Assembly (NCBI GenBank): GCA_018873225.1
Contig: JAEILZ010000006.1
Location: forward strand, 248,001 to 312,000
Length of the DNA stretch: 64,000 bases
Direction of reading: 5' to 3'
Origin: [Phialemoniopsis] sp. UDSM-2020
Taxonomy: Eukaryota > Ascomycota > Sordariomycetes > Thyridiales > Thyridiaceae
Positions 50,600-62,257 of the stretch are shown here, one piece after another. The translations under genes were made by a program, and so were the position numbers. The notes under the pieces are model-generated. The model saw nothing but the letters and a program-made list of their open reading frames with translations, did no database searches and was not told where the DNA came from. The first letter of the stretch is position 1; each line of letters begins with the position of its first letter.

Positions 50600-53262
50600 A
50601 TGTCTTCGGAGACGGGACGGCACCGCGTGTACCGCCCGCGCACGGGGCCGCGGGCAATGCAGGCTTGCCAGGCGTGTGCGGCCTCCAAGACGAAATGCGA
50701 TAACGACAGGCACTGCAGACGCTGCCGTAAGAGAAACATACCGTGCATCAGGCAGCTCGTCCCGGATGGCCACCCGCTGTCGACATCAATACAGGGACTG
50801 GCTACCCCGGCGCAAGACGGGAACTCTTCAGGAGCCATGCATTCGCACGCCCATGCCCGTGCCAGGTCGGATAGTACGCAAGTCGAGGAACAGAGCATCA
50901 GTGTCATGGTGGGCGAAGACGGTATGGAAAATTGCGTGCCTCTTGTGAGAAGAGAAAACTTGGGCTGATCTGAACTCTTGTCGTTTAGGGCTGACACCAC
51001 CTCGACTGTCCCCTCTCCCGCCACCACTGGACGATGCCATGTGCTTCTCTGGCGAAATACAAAGGGCCATCTCGTATGCCGACTGGGATATAAACTTGGT
51101 TCAGAATCACTTCAATTTTGGGGGCTTGCAGGGATTCGACCAGGTCAATTTCCTCTCGCCTCTTCCAGACCTGTTCTCCTTTGACGAAGACGCGAGTCTC
51201 AGCCTGGCGGAAGCTGCCAGTGCATCCTCCATCAGCCCCGTCGTCGACAAGGAAAGATCACATGTAGTCATGGATGCGTTCAGGAAGGCCACCGGCCGGT
51301 GGATCCCAGCGGCGATTGGCAACCCTCTCGCCGAGGAAGAGAAGAACCTGTCTGCAACGCATGGTACAGATATCACGACAGATCACTCTGGTCGTTGGGA
51401 CTCTCGACTGCTACCGGATGGATTTCCCCTTGCGGCTCGAGACCGCCTCTTGGCCATGGTGGCCAGCGCGTGTCAGCCCATGGAGGTTCCTCGAGTGGCG
51501 GCAACGTTCCCGTCCTGCGATGGCCTGGGCCGCTTGTTGAAGTCGTTTCTAGCCTGGCATATCAGTCAAGATAATACGTGGATCCATATTCCCACCTTCT
51601 CGGCCAATGATGTCAGAGTTGAGCTATTGGCTTCAATGGTCGCGGCTGGGGCAGTCCGATCACCAAGCCGCGCCGTACAAAAGTTTGGCCTCGCGGTGCA
51701 TGAAATTCTGCAGATCCAGCTTAGAACTATTGTACCTCGCCCCGGTTGTTCGAATTTCGTCTTTTTTTTTCGTGCTGCTGACTCGGGCTTGACAGGCGCA
51801 ACGGGAACCCATTCTCACCAGACAGCTTCAGTATCTACAGGCGTACGCCCTCGAAATACAAACCGGGCTTTGGAGCGGCGACAAGCGCAAAATGGAAATT
51901 GCAGGAGGGAGCATGGGCAATGCCGCCAACGTGAGTTGCCCTTGTGTTGTCATGAGAGCTATATCCATCCATGGCTATCAGATCGCAATATTGCTAACAC
52001 ACATTTCAAATCCAGATGCTTCGATCCGGCGGTCGGTTTCGCCGTCTGGAGAACATTCCAGACTTGCCATCGCCTGACGACTGTGGGCTCAAGTTAGAGA
52101 ATATGTGGCGGCAGTGGATAGAGCAAGAATCGATGAAAAGGCAAGGCATCAAATTGTCACAAGGGCAGCGATGTCTCTGGCTAACACAGACAGGCTTGTG
52201 TATCACATGCAGATCCACTGCAGCCAAGATTCATTCTTAACATCAATACCATCGCCAGTCTCCGCTGCCGAGATCTTCCTGCCCTTCCCTCACTCCAGAC
52301 AATTGTGGTTTGCTCGAACTGCGACAGCATGGAAGGACACCTTTCTCAAGACACACCTCGCCAGCAGCAGTCCTCACATCTCCATGGTTGACTGTTTGAG
52401 AAACCTGTCTCGGCTCCGGAGCCTGCCTAGCATATACGACGCAAGCACTGCATATTTGGCTGTTCTTCATGGTGTTGCTTCCATGGTTCAAGATCATCGG
52501 CGCCTCCAGGTGGCTTCCGTGGGGGGGTTTCAGAATGGGAACTACACACCTCGTGAGAGTGCTCTGCCGGATGAAAGTCAGTCGCGTTGGCTGCTCACAA
52601 TACTCGACAGCCTACATCAAACCTTCAAGCTCTCTGAAAGTGGCACAGACACACCTCTCTCCATCATGCTGGTGCTCGAACTTCTGCTCTTGCACTTCCA
52701 CTGCTCCATCGGCCAGATGGAGCTTCTTGCGGGAAAAGAAGGATTTGACGAGGCGCAAGCATCCTACTCCGTCCTAGAACACTGGGTAGACAGTCGAGAG
52801 GCTCGTCAAGCGGTCTGGAGATCTGGCCAGATCCTGAAGCTGATCAAGGCAATACCACCCGAATCGATGAACGACTTTCACTGCGTGGCGCTCTACCATG
52901 GCAGTCTCTGCTTGTGGACATACGGCATTATGACCATCAAGAGATATGGTGCGCCAGCAGAAGCTGCGTACCAGGTTGGAGCGCCTAATGTGTTGCTAGA
53001 TGCGGAAGAGACGCTGGAAACGCAGAGATGGATTAACTTCGACAAAGGACAACCTGTCATTTCGAATTCGCTCGCTGAAGTTAGAGCTGACGCCCCACCG
53101 GTGATTTTGATCCGGTCAATGGACGCAGCTCTGGAATCCTGCATACACCTTATCAGCAGCAGATACCCAACCAGGACAGTCCTGCCCCCGTCTACCGAGC
53201 GCCTGTGCTCTCTAATGCAGGCTTTAAGCTTGACAACACATAAGGGCCCAGAAGTAGCGTAA
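50600..53262 (+). CDS. Zn2Cys6 transcription factor with fungal_trans domain (likely cluster regulator)
   Basis: Five exons: 50600-50921, 50989-51731, 51796-51930, 52016-52140, 52194-53262; phases agree; 797 residues. Residues 23-49: C23-x2-C26-x6-C33-x5-C39-x2-C42-x6-C49. The fungal_trans region includes GLGRLLKSFLAWHISQDNTW, RQLQYLQAYALEIQTGLWSG, MWRQWIEQESMKR and AAEIFLPFPHSRQLWFARTA. The fourth intron (52141-52193) appears to be GC-AG: donor AG/GCAAGG, branch GCTAAC, acceptor ACAG. Only this join gives MKRLVYHMQIH and connects the two long frames. It follows the bicupin gene in the same direction and is the only regulator in the cluster, so it is the probable pathway-specific activator, perhaps responding to the substrate or an intermediate (inference). 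Confidence 0.87.
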
Positions 53263-53841
53263 GCAAAACTGGACCACCAGCACACACCTGAAATAAATCC
53301 GAGATTCAGCTTGGAAATTGTCCAATACTGTGTGACTTTCCGTCGGAGGACAATATCTGCATGGTGAATGCAAACCGCACCTTCTCGCGTTTTAATGAGC
53401 ATCTAGCTGAGCTGGATATTTTTATATGGCAAGATGTAATGTTAGATCTAATGTTCCAGCCATTGTATGCAAGTGCCGTCTAGGTGATGGGCTGATGGTT
53501 GCGGATCTATATGAAAGATATGCCACGTACTTAACATCTCCACTCTATCGAGACAAGTTAATGAGAAAGGTATAACCTCTCCATATAAGTTAGTAGGCGT
53601 AATAACTGTATGGTCGTATTCTTGTTAAAGCTAGCAGCCAAATAATCGATCAATATATACTTTGAAAGGCCCCCATGAGACTATACCCGGTGATGAATTC
53701 CGGTAAGTCGCCTCAGCACATATTGTCTCTAAACAGGTAAACAATACCAACTGTCCAAGCACTTCACTGCGTAAAAAATAGTGCATTATCTTAACCTCAT
53801 CAAGATCCTCCAAGGCCCGTATCTGTTGACAGGTAACGCGG
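53263..53841. other. Intergenic, AT-rich, right border of the cluster
   Basis: 3' flank between the convergent regulator gene and TM protein gene. AT-rich with no coding frame; no repeat or transposon end was recognised. Confidence 0.45.
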
Positions 53842-54908
53842 CTACATCGCAGGCCCGGCTGTCCGATGTTCCATTTCTACTACTGGAGGAGACCACCCTG
53901 GCTGACCGTAAGTAGAATAATACTGTGGCGGCTGGGGACTGTAAGCCTGCTGAGACCTGGGAGCTTGCTGGGAAGCGAACGCTTGCTGCGGGCCGGTAGG
54001 CGGCTTCGGCTCTGGAGGCAGGGGTTGACCGAAAGCTTGAGCCTGAGCCCTCGCGTCCTTTGCGTTCTTGCGCTGGTGGCGCAGCCATATCACGAAAGCT
54101 GCCAGTGCAGTCAGGGCAACGACGGGCCCAACGACGGCTCCCGCTATCCAGGCTTGCGAGGACGAGCCGCTGGAGCCTTGCTTGGTTGTTGAGCCCGAGG
54201 TTGGCTGCTGGGCGGGAGCGGCAATGGTGGATTCCGTCTGTGAAGCTGTCGAGGATGGAGTGATAGTAACGAAAGCAGTGGTGGGGGTGTTGGAGGGAGT
54301 AAAGGTGATGAATGCGGTGGTGGGTGTCGGGGTTGCCGGTACTGCGACAGAAACAATCAGCCGGTCGGCAGTCAAAACAACGACACGAGGTCTCTCAAGA
54401 CTTACTGGAATTGATGATGGTACGGTAGATAGTGTTGGCAGGCCAAGGGCCGCCGCAACCCCAATAAGTCCAGTGGGGTCCGTCGGCATGTCCAGAGATG
54501 CTGGTCGCAGCGATTGTGAAGTGAGCGCAGGTGTTGGGCGCCTTGCTGTGACGGCGTTGATGAGTGAATGAAATGCAGTTGCGCACTGAAGTGACGCTAA
54601 TAGCTTACCAAACTCCGCAAGTCGTAGAGATTGTAGTGGAGGCTACTCTCTGGTCGTGACAGGTAGCATAGATTCCACTCGTACTCCAGCGCTCGGATTC
54701 AGATACACATTCCAACGGCTCGATGGTTGTAGCGTCTCTTGAAATCTTAGGACAGATCCATTTCAGGGAACTCTTTGCATGGAAGAGACCCACCTAGATG
54801 AACGTAAAAGCCCATGAACTGAGTGCTGGAGTTGGTCATGGTGCCAGCCTGCTGCGCGACTACATGGCTGTAGAGAGCCGCAATCAAGACTGACAGAGTC
54901 CGCATCAT
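53842..54908 (-). CDS. Single-TM surface protein with Ser/Thr-rich stalk and Gln/Pro-rich tail
   Basis: Model: exons 54794-54908, 54609-54735, 54406-54545, 53842-54341; 293 residues. Signal peptide MMRTLSVLIAALYSHVVA. Extracellular part with cysteines (PLECVSESERWSTSGIYATC, TTCGVCKAPNTCAHF, YWGCGGPWPANTIYR), then a Thr/Ser/Pro stalk (TPTPTTAFITFTPSNTPTTA). One TM helix, AWIAGAVVGPVVALTALAAF, is followed by a basic stop RHQRKNAK. The cytosolic tail is rich in Gln/Pro/Tyr. The order resembles fungal wall-stress sensor-like proteins. The exon 1/2 join is uncertain: the model needs an unusual GAG acceptor, and the frame before it is also open (LKWICPKISRDATTIEP). The protein would sit in the plasma membrane facing the wall. 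Confidence 0.72.
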
Positions 54909-57141
54909 GAACAGGTTGTGGCTTGCAAGTTCGTAATAGTTGTTTCCAGTCCAAGAATCGAGGAAGTAATAGAGAAAAGAAAGAGTCAAGTTTGATCGTA
55001 CGACGGCTTAGCAGCATGACCGCATATATATGACAGCGAGGCAACTCGACCCATCCTACACAAGGGAGAGGGGCAGGTAACCAGGAACCCAGCTATCGCG
55101 TAGATGTGTCGCCCGAACATAGTCAGCCGCTCGTTTTCCGTGGTGGCGACCACCCAGGCCCACATCCCTCGCTCAAAAATGCTGTTTTCATCCTGACTAG
55201 CGCTGATTCTCCACAGGTATGGTGATGAGAAACAGGAGTTGCATAAGCCACTGGCGTCCGAAGGTATGCCCTCGTCCGGAAAAGACAAAACGCAAGGGTG
55301 TGGATGAGGCTCTATGGCTAGGTTTCTGAATCTGCGTACCATCATCCAGTGTGAAAAGAAAACGTAGACTTTGACCTTAACTAAACTTCCTCTTTTCAAC
55401 TGAATCTACCAAGGTGCAATTCCAAAATGTAACAGGTCATGAATTTGTGTTATCTTGGGGCTCACTGGGAGATAGCGGACCCCGGTCAGAGGTCGTGTGC
55501 ATTCTGGAGGAGGCTGAACATTTCGACCACAATGTGGTATGCAACCCGTGCAGATCCGATTCATCTCTGCTCAATAGCTGAAAATTGTGTGACAGGTTTC
55601 ATGCAAGCCAATGGCTTCATCACCAATGAGTTTTGCGCCACGAATGTCCATGGGCTGCAGTCAATAGCGTAAGCCCCATCCTGTCTTTGCTTCGCCACTG
55701 TTCGTGCTACAAACGTGCACTTGTAGGAAAGCTGCATGCCCCTTTTGGCCGTTTGTTTCATTTGCAATCCGGATGAGATGGCTTCGCAGACCCCAATTGT
55801 CCTTTGGCTCTCATGTTCTTATCTGCCCGGCTACGTGATGGCCACACACCACACCCTCAGCCGTATGCTTCTGAGCCCCGTGGAAAGCTGATCTCCTTGC
55901 TCGAAACAGCTTAAGCCCACCTCATCGTGTTTGTAGTAAGATAAAAAAGCACTTTCATGGCTGGCATTTCTAGAGCGCCAGTTCCGATCATAGTTCTAGG
56001 ATCATTACGCCGTGAAATAAGCCCTGACTGCTAGGCGTTTGTATCTTGGCAGTGGAAGGGGTGTTGTGACGTGCCTTGCATGCCCCCATTGCGAAATCCA
56101 ACTAAAATAAGGTTGGTTGTTGGTCCCCCGGGTCTAATCCGGTTATCGGATAAGAAGCACAAACGTGCAAGGGTTCGGCCCCATCTCTTGTCGGCTGGCT
56201 TAATTGGTGATACCAAAGAAGATTCAATTAAGAATATGAAGAATAAGAACTCTTGTAAAGGGGCTTCTCCAGAAGATGCCTTTGGGATCTAGCCCTTATC
56301 TTATCAGGGCCCTAATGCCCAATATCTACGGCACAACTATCCTGAAGCCAGGCTACAATCCCGGCGATCCCTGGCCCCTAGGACTGGCCACCTATCGAGT
56401 TCTCCATCTTGAAGGTCCGGGGTGGTGTCAACCGCAACGGAGCTTCCTTTGATCCGCATCCGAGTCAAATTCAGCTTTCGACATATCACCATGCGATGTC
56501 CGAACTAGCCCTGGCTGCTGCCCAGCTCCAACAGCCCTTCGATTATAGATTCATGCTCTTTAGAGCATAAGGCTTAGGCTAGAACTAAGGCTCAGCAGGT
56601 GTTCTTGTCATTATTCATTGCTGTTATGACAAGATATTCTCAGAAAGGTATAAACGACGGATTGATTCCACGGCAGTGTGCTCCTTATCAAACTTGCCTT
56701 CAGTTGCTGGTATTTCACGCTCGTTAGAACTTTAATTCAATGACAATCTTAGCTGGTACCACAGCCCGGGGCGATTTCCAAAGAGCTTATGTCAGTGTTG
56801 TTCACGCACAATCACAGCTCTCTACCTGACACTTTTGCAAAATCACGGGCTTTGTAGTAAGAACAATTCCATTCTGCCACTCTGCGGCATACAAATAAAT
56901 CAAGGCCTTTCAAAAGGCATTCCACCGACTCCGAGGCCATAATGCATGTCGGCTAGATATGATAGGAAAGACGGTTGTCACAGTCCTCCGAACTGTTCTT
57001 ATGTACACTCCAACGTTGCGAATTCGACCGAAGGAAAGAAAAGGATAACGGGTGAGCCTATCAAGGGACGGACTCGCGCCTCCCATAGAGAGGAAACCGA
57101 CATTTCGTGGACTGTATCAAGACAGAAGTAGGCGTAAAAGC
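54909..57141. other. Gene-poor stretch of 2.2 kb with one possible relic
   Basis: Only short frames. The promoter of the TM protein occupies the left part. A coding-like fragment at 56382-56570 is listed separately. No terminal inverted repeats or transposase motifs were seen. Confidence 0.45.
56382..56570 (+). pseudogene. Possible coding relic
   Basis: 63 codons without an ATG at the start, preceded by TAG and ended by TAA: DWPPIEFSILKVRGGVNRNG, then HHAMSELALAAAQLQQPFDY. Composition is coding-like (amphipathic SELALAAAQLQQ), but I do not recognise a family. Confidence 0.25.
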
Positions 57142-58165
57142 CTACCAAGGGACAGTCTCGCCCTTCCAGTCGAGAAAAGATCCCGACATGTCCGGCGTCA
57201 TCGTCTCGATGATGTCCACCATGCCGGAACACGACTCCTCGATGTCATCGTTCCCCCTCCATCCCGTCAGACGTGTCGGAATGAATCCGGGCTCGAATGC
57301 CAGCGTACTGATGGGAATATGATTTGCCTTGAAATCGACGGCAAGAGTCTTGACCTGCTGATTCGCTGCTGCCTTGGCCATTCGGTAACCAATGACATGG
57401 CCGGAATGCTTGGGGACTAGACCAGTGGAGGGCAACGGTCAGCTGGGAAAGAAAGATTGAGTAATCAAGAAGTCAAACTTACATCCAATGCTGCCAGAGT
57501 CCGAAGTGATGTATATGATCCTACCCGCACCATTCTTGGTCATGAGAGGGAGGAAATGCTTGGTGACAAGAAAGGGTCCCTGGACCTGTCGTTAGCTGAA
57601 AAAGGCATATGTCGGGGTCGTTCAACATGAGCACTTACGACAACCATGACATGGAACCTCTCTATCAGATCTCCTGCTTCGTGAGCGTCCCACTCTTGGG
57701 GCTGTATACCAATTCCTGTGCGAAGCTTGTCAGCGACATGACATTGGCACGCGAAATTGCTATCTCACCTTCAGAGTTCACTAGGACATCCACCTTCACG
57801 CCTTGCATCAGCAGGTTCTCTGCGGCACTTTTGATGCTGTCTTCGTCTTTGTAGTCGATCTCGACGATGGTGTCGCATGTCTCTGTAAGCTGCGTGTTCG
57901 TTAGCCAACAATCACTAGATATATTTGCGCGCGTAGACTCACATCCGCAATAGAGGGATCATCAGCTGCCAAAGTCGCAGGTCGGACAGACCCGATGGTA
58001 CGCCATCCCCGAGATTTGAAGGTGCGGACGAGCTGGAGATCGATGCCCCGATTCGCACCTGATGTTCAGGTGAGGGTCAAGTTAGCTCTGCTAGATCTTG
58101 CTGAGAGCCAAAGGTGAACGCGACTTACCGACAACGAGTATGGTTGGAGCTGGCTGGATGGCCAT
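57142..58165 (-). CDS. SDR-family protein with degenerate cofactor motifs (six exons)
   Basis: Exons: 58129-58165, 57943-58058, 57769-57889, 57639-57715, 57483-57579, 57142-57416. Introns are 43-84 bp and every phase agrees; 240 residues. The N-terminus is MAIQPAPTILVVGANRGIDL. The glycine motif reads GANRGID instead of GANRGIG, so its last Gly is Asp. NNAG is replaced by NSEG. The Ser of ITSDSGSIG and the Tyr and Lys of YRMAKAAAN are kept, and EPGFIPTRLTGWRG holds the PG motif. Length is typical. Relatives are cell-cell signalling/sniffer-type SDRs. The Asp in the pyrophosphate-binding turn makes normal NAD(P) binding doubtful, so it may be a weakened enzyme or an early pseudogene with open frame. 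Confidence 0.8.
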
Positions 58166-58860
58166 TTCGCCGATGGGACGCGTGGCTGATCCAGGAGCAG
58201 GGCAGTGTCTGTAGGGAAGACCGATCAATATTATGACGTTGCGGCACAGTGTCGATAGCAGCATGGAGAGAGTGGCATCCTCAAAATGGTGGAATTAAAC
58301 GGGTGAAGGGGAAAGAGACAAAGGTTAGGAAGAAGGAGGAATTTCTAGAACCCACCTTCCCTGCCTAAGTAGTGAATCATTGCGATCCGGGCCACTTCCA
58401 TAGTAGTGAAGGAAGATGAGTGTCGTAAATTTTTCTAAGACACTACAGGCTGGCCCTGTCATTGTTGTACCCAACTACCATGATTTCAGATTGTCGATCC
58501 ATTGCCACTACTAGGTAGTATGTAGTGCCTGTTATGGACTTACCCGGTGTGTTGTAGCATTGACTTGTCCCATCCCGCATCGAGTTATTTCATCTTCCTA
58601 GCTGCGCTACCAATGCCATCTGGTAGTTACTAAGACCAGTAACCCTTGGAATGTGGGCTTTATCATGCTCTCTAAAATTCATTGATGACGAGACGGTGAT
58701 GATTAGGCTCTAATGCCGACTCTTGACCTGGAGGCGTCGGTGTGTGACCCAATTCACCACATAATACACATGGGCTGCTTGCAAGGATTATCTGTATTAA
58801 AATTGAGCGGTGTGCTATAAAACCCCGTCTACCTACAACCAGCCCAATTCTGGAACGTAT
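58166..58860. other. Intergenic
   Basis: Upstream region of the SDR-like gene and 3' flank of the DUF6590 gene. No gene seen. Confidence 0.45.
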
Positions 58861-61773
58861 TCACTCTTTGACTGCCCTGAGTGTTCGTGATTTTTTTGGT
58901 GCCCATGCTTTCTCAATCGCACTTTGGAACGTATCCAAGTCTTCTTCAGGTATATAACCAATAAAGAAGACCTTGACATTGTGTTCGATGCTCATTGGCT
59001 TGCCGTAGTTGATGCGCGATTCCTTTGCAAGTCTTTCATCTAGGACAGTTGACACAAACTTTAGGGGCCTGAACCCTAGAGCGGGCTCGTTCTTCGCTCT
59101 TGTGGGAACGTCTCTGACATCGTAAATGATTCCGTGCTTCTCTGGTTTGACGCCGCGCTTCGAGCAACCCTTTCCTTCATAAGTGAGTATCGGTCTATCG
59201 TAGGTCAGCTTCTTGTCGAATCACGCCTCAAATATTGCATTAGACTTACACGCAAATTGAATGTCCCCCATCCTCTTTGGCCACAACGTATCTGCGGAAT
59301 GAGATATAGAAGATGTCCCCAAATTCTGTTTTGACTCTGGCTCGCTCCATTTGGTCGATATCGGCTCTTGTTGTCTGTCCCCTGGGTTCTGTCCATAGAA
59401 TCTTGAAAATCTAGAGCCAATGAACGTTCCAAACCATGACTTATGATGAGGTATCAATGTACTTACTTGGCCGACAGTGAATTTGCTTGAAGGCTCAGCT
59501 ACATATCCTATAGGCACTGTCAGTTGCTATTTCCAGAAATCATGTACTGGTCACTTACTTGGATCTATAGAGTTGGGAATCTTATTAGTTCTGGCCCTGT
59601 CACTTTGCTGCTGACTTGTAGGAGACTCTCCGACGAGAGTGTCTGGATCACTCTTAAGAACACTCCCGGCCATAGCGATCAGAGTGCCCTGAGGTACAGT
59701 CTCGGAAACAGATCCTGCAATACTGTTGGGGATACTTCCAGCCATAGATCCTGGAGTACCTTTGAGGATGCTCCCAGCTATAGAACCCGAGGTGACACTA
59801 GTTTGTACTGTTGAAGGCGCATATCCGGAGAAGGCTGATCTGGATGACAGGTACTGATCCTCCGAGTAGACACTCTCGCTTAGTGCACTCTTAAACTCAG
59901 AATAGAATGTCACTTCTTCACCCTCTAGGCTCTGCAATGCGCTAAGGGTCAACCTTTCGATTGGGATAGTTTCCGATGGTGTTCGAGTCAGCCGACGTGT
60001 GATTTCTTGATGAACCAATGCGTCTACAGTCGCAATTCCCGTCTGTGAGCCGAGGGCCACTTCTAGGCCCGGAAACGTGTCGTTGATAACATGTATCAAG
60101 CGCTCAGCGGTGATCATTAGGCCGAGGGCCTCGTTCGTGGCACCAGCAATGAGCATTCCACACAACAACGAGTCTCGGACCACCCATGCCCCGGAAGTCC
60201 CATGAGCTATAGAGGGTCAAGTGTCTCTTGTTAGTGAAGAATATGATCTGTTCAAGTAGTGATACATACCCAGGGCCTTCTCGGTCAAGACCTTCATGAG
60301 GCGGAATTCGGATTCCTTGATAAGTAGGTGGGTTACTTCTCCGGTCAATTCCGCTGGCGCTGCAAGATCGGGTCGTAGTATGACTTCAACCGGTCCGGGT
60401 CCGAGCTCGTCATCATTCAAATATCCATCAATCAACTTTCCTGGGGTTTTGGGGTTTCCGTCGGTGGAGTACATGTTTTTGAGATCGCTATTGACGAATG
60501 ACAATAGAGCGAAATCAGTGTCGAATGGTGCACTCACATTCATAGACTTCTCCTGGGGATCCGGACAATAATGTAGACGTCGTCCCAGGTAACTCATGAA
60601 TATTTCCGAATCCATTATTTCTGACCAGTGAATCTCGCATGGATTGACGTAACCCAGCGCAAATTCAGGATGCGTGGTAGTGAGGACATCTTCACCCCAG
60701 TCTTCTTCGTCGTCGGTATCGACTTCCGTGTCTTCTTGGACTTTGGCCTGAGACGCAGAAAGGTGAAGATCTAGTGCATCCCCTCCAACTTCACAAATGT
60801 CATCTCGAGGCCACCAGGAATCAGGTAACATGCCATGGGCAGTTGAAGATAATGAGTTAAAGGACACCAAGTCTCTGAGAACGGAGAACAACCCCCCAAC
60901 TCGAGCCAGGTGATGCGTGGTTCCTTTTGGAGTGGTTATTGTTGTGCAGCATACAATGCCGCAGGGTGAACCCTTGTCTAAGAAGTCCTCAATATTGATG
61001 TGCATGTATGTATCGTTGTGTAGCTTTATGCCGTGACCAAGGACGAGGTTCGGGATGGTGGTGACGATCTCAGATGTCAAGAAGACGACACCATTCTCGT
61101 TGAGAATTATCTCTAATGGATAGGGTAGTGCATTCGTCCAGTTCATCTCTTGGATGGCCTTCCGTACTCGCTGACAGCACTTCTTGGAAGAGCAATGGAT
61201 CCATATCCTGGACGATAGATAGACGGTTCTCTTCCCTGTTGTAGAGTACCCTGACTTTCGAACTTCGCAAAGTATTTGGTCCTCCATCACATAGTCGAGG
61301 AGATCCTGTCTCAGTCGTTGCGGTACTAACTCTGCCTCGTCCCATTCCTTGTTTTCGTTGCCGTCAAGCCGGAGGGTCGGTTGCTTCAGGAAGTAGAGAT
61401 CGCCTTTTGTCTTGTAACGTTTGAACATCTCGATTTCCTTCGAGAGGATGTCATATTCAACAGCCGCTGGCAACGAACCAGTAAGCGGTAGATCCGACTC
61501 CTCAATCGTTGAAGGGCCATCTGTAGCTTGAGTGAATGTGCTGGTCCCGGTCTGGGAGAAGACATCTGACGAATGGCTTATTGAGCTCCCGTCTCGGGCA
61601 TCCCTTGAATCAGTGGCGTCACAACAGTCAGCGAATGAAGATTGCGCGACTTCGTCTGCATTTTCGCTCGCCCTCTTCACTCTCGAGTAGAAGGATGAAA
61701 AACTTCTTGGGTTCTCTCCCCGGTCTATCTGCAGGCTTGAATGATCTCTCAATTGCCTGAAAAGTTTTGCCAT
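58861..61773 (-). CDS. Large DUF6590 protein with serine-protease-like motif
   Basis: Five exons: 60270-61773, 59559-60206, 59467-59507, 59250-59410, 58861-59194; all phases agree; 895 residues. Residues about 1-110 are disordered and Ser-rich. Residues about 110-500 are a globular region I do not recognise. Around residue 505 the splice makes HGTSGAWVVRDSLLCGMLIA, which resembles the G-x-S-G-[SA]-W nucleophile loop of chymotrypsin-like domains in fungal proteins. A Gly/Ser repeat region follows (about 625-690: GSIAGSILKGTPGSMAGSIP). The C-terminus is a DUF6590 (PF20233) domain: GQIFKILWTEPRGQ, YISFRRYVVAKEDGGHSICV-PILTYEGKG, KPEKHGIIYDV and IEHNVKVFFIGYI. Function is unknown. Similar multi-domain proteins occur in fungal innate-immunity-like loci. 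Confidence 0.83.
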
Positions 61774-62257
61774 GTTTCCGTGCTGGCCTAGGTTGGATGT
61801 AGAAATATGTTATTTTACTGACTGATAGTTAGGTGCGGCTGAACGAACGATATGGTCGTAGTATCTGGACTACGATTTAGTCCATGCTTTGCTCAGGACA
61901 GGCACTTGCCAGAGAAGAAGCGCAGAATGTTCAACAGGGACGTAGATTTTGAGATCAAAAAGTCCAGGCCAGGTGGTGTGCCACACCTGCATTGCCAAGA
62001 GTCGCGATCGGTTTTCATCACATGCTGCGTGGTCTGCTCGTATTGGTGATATGCATGTCAGAGCGGCACGCCCTCCATACAAGTCGGGCGATGATGCATG
62101 CATGTCTCGTCCGGCACGCAAGTCCGATCGACAGGGAGAGTGAAGTGGGGCGGCTTTCAGCCGCAGTGATATACCCTCTCCAAATTTTCTCTCTTCAGCA
62201 TCCGATCTTGCGCGGTTTTCCTGAGTGATATTGCCATGACATGGAGGAACAAAAGCA
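61774..62257. promoter_or_regulatory. Divergent upstream region, DUF6590 / TM orphan genes
   Basis: Shared 484-bp spacer; no coding frame. The head-to-head arrangement permits co-expression of the two genes. Confidence 0.45.

Noticed and set aside
54909..57141. Transposon in the 2.2-kb gene-poor stretch
   Set aside because: No transposase or reverse-transcriptase motifs, terminal inverted repeats or target duplications could be seen.
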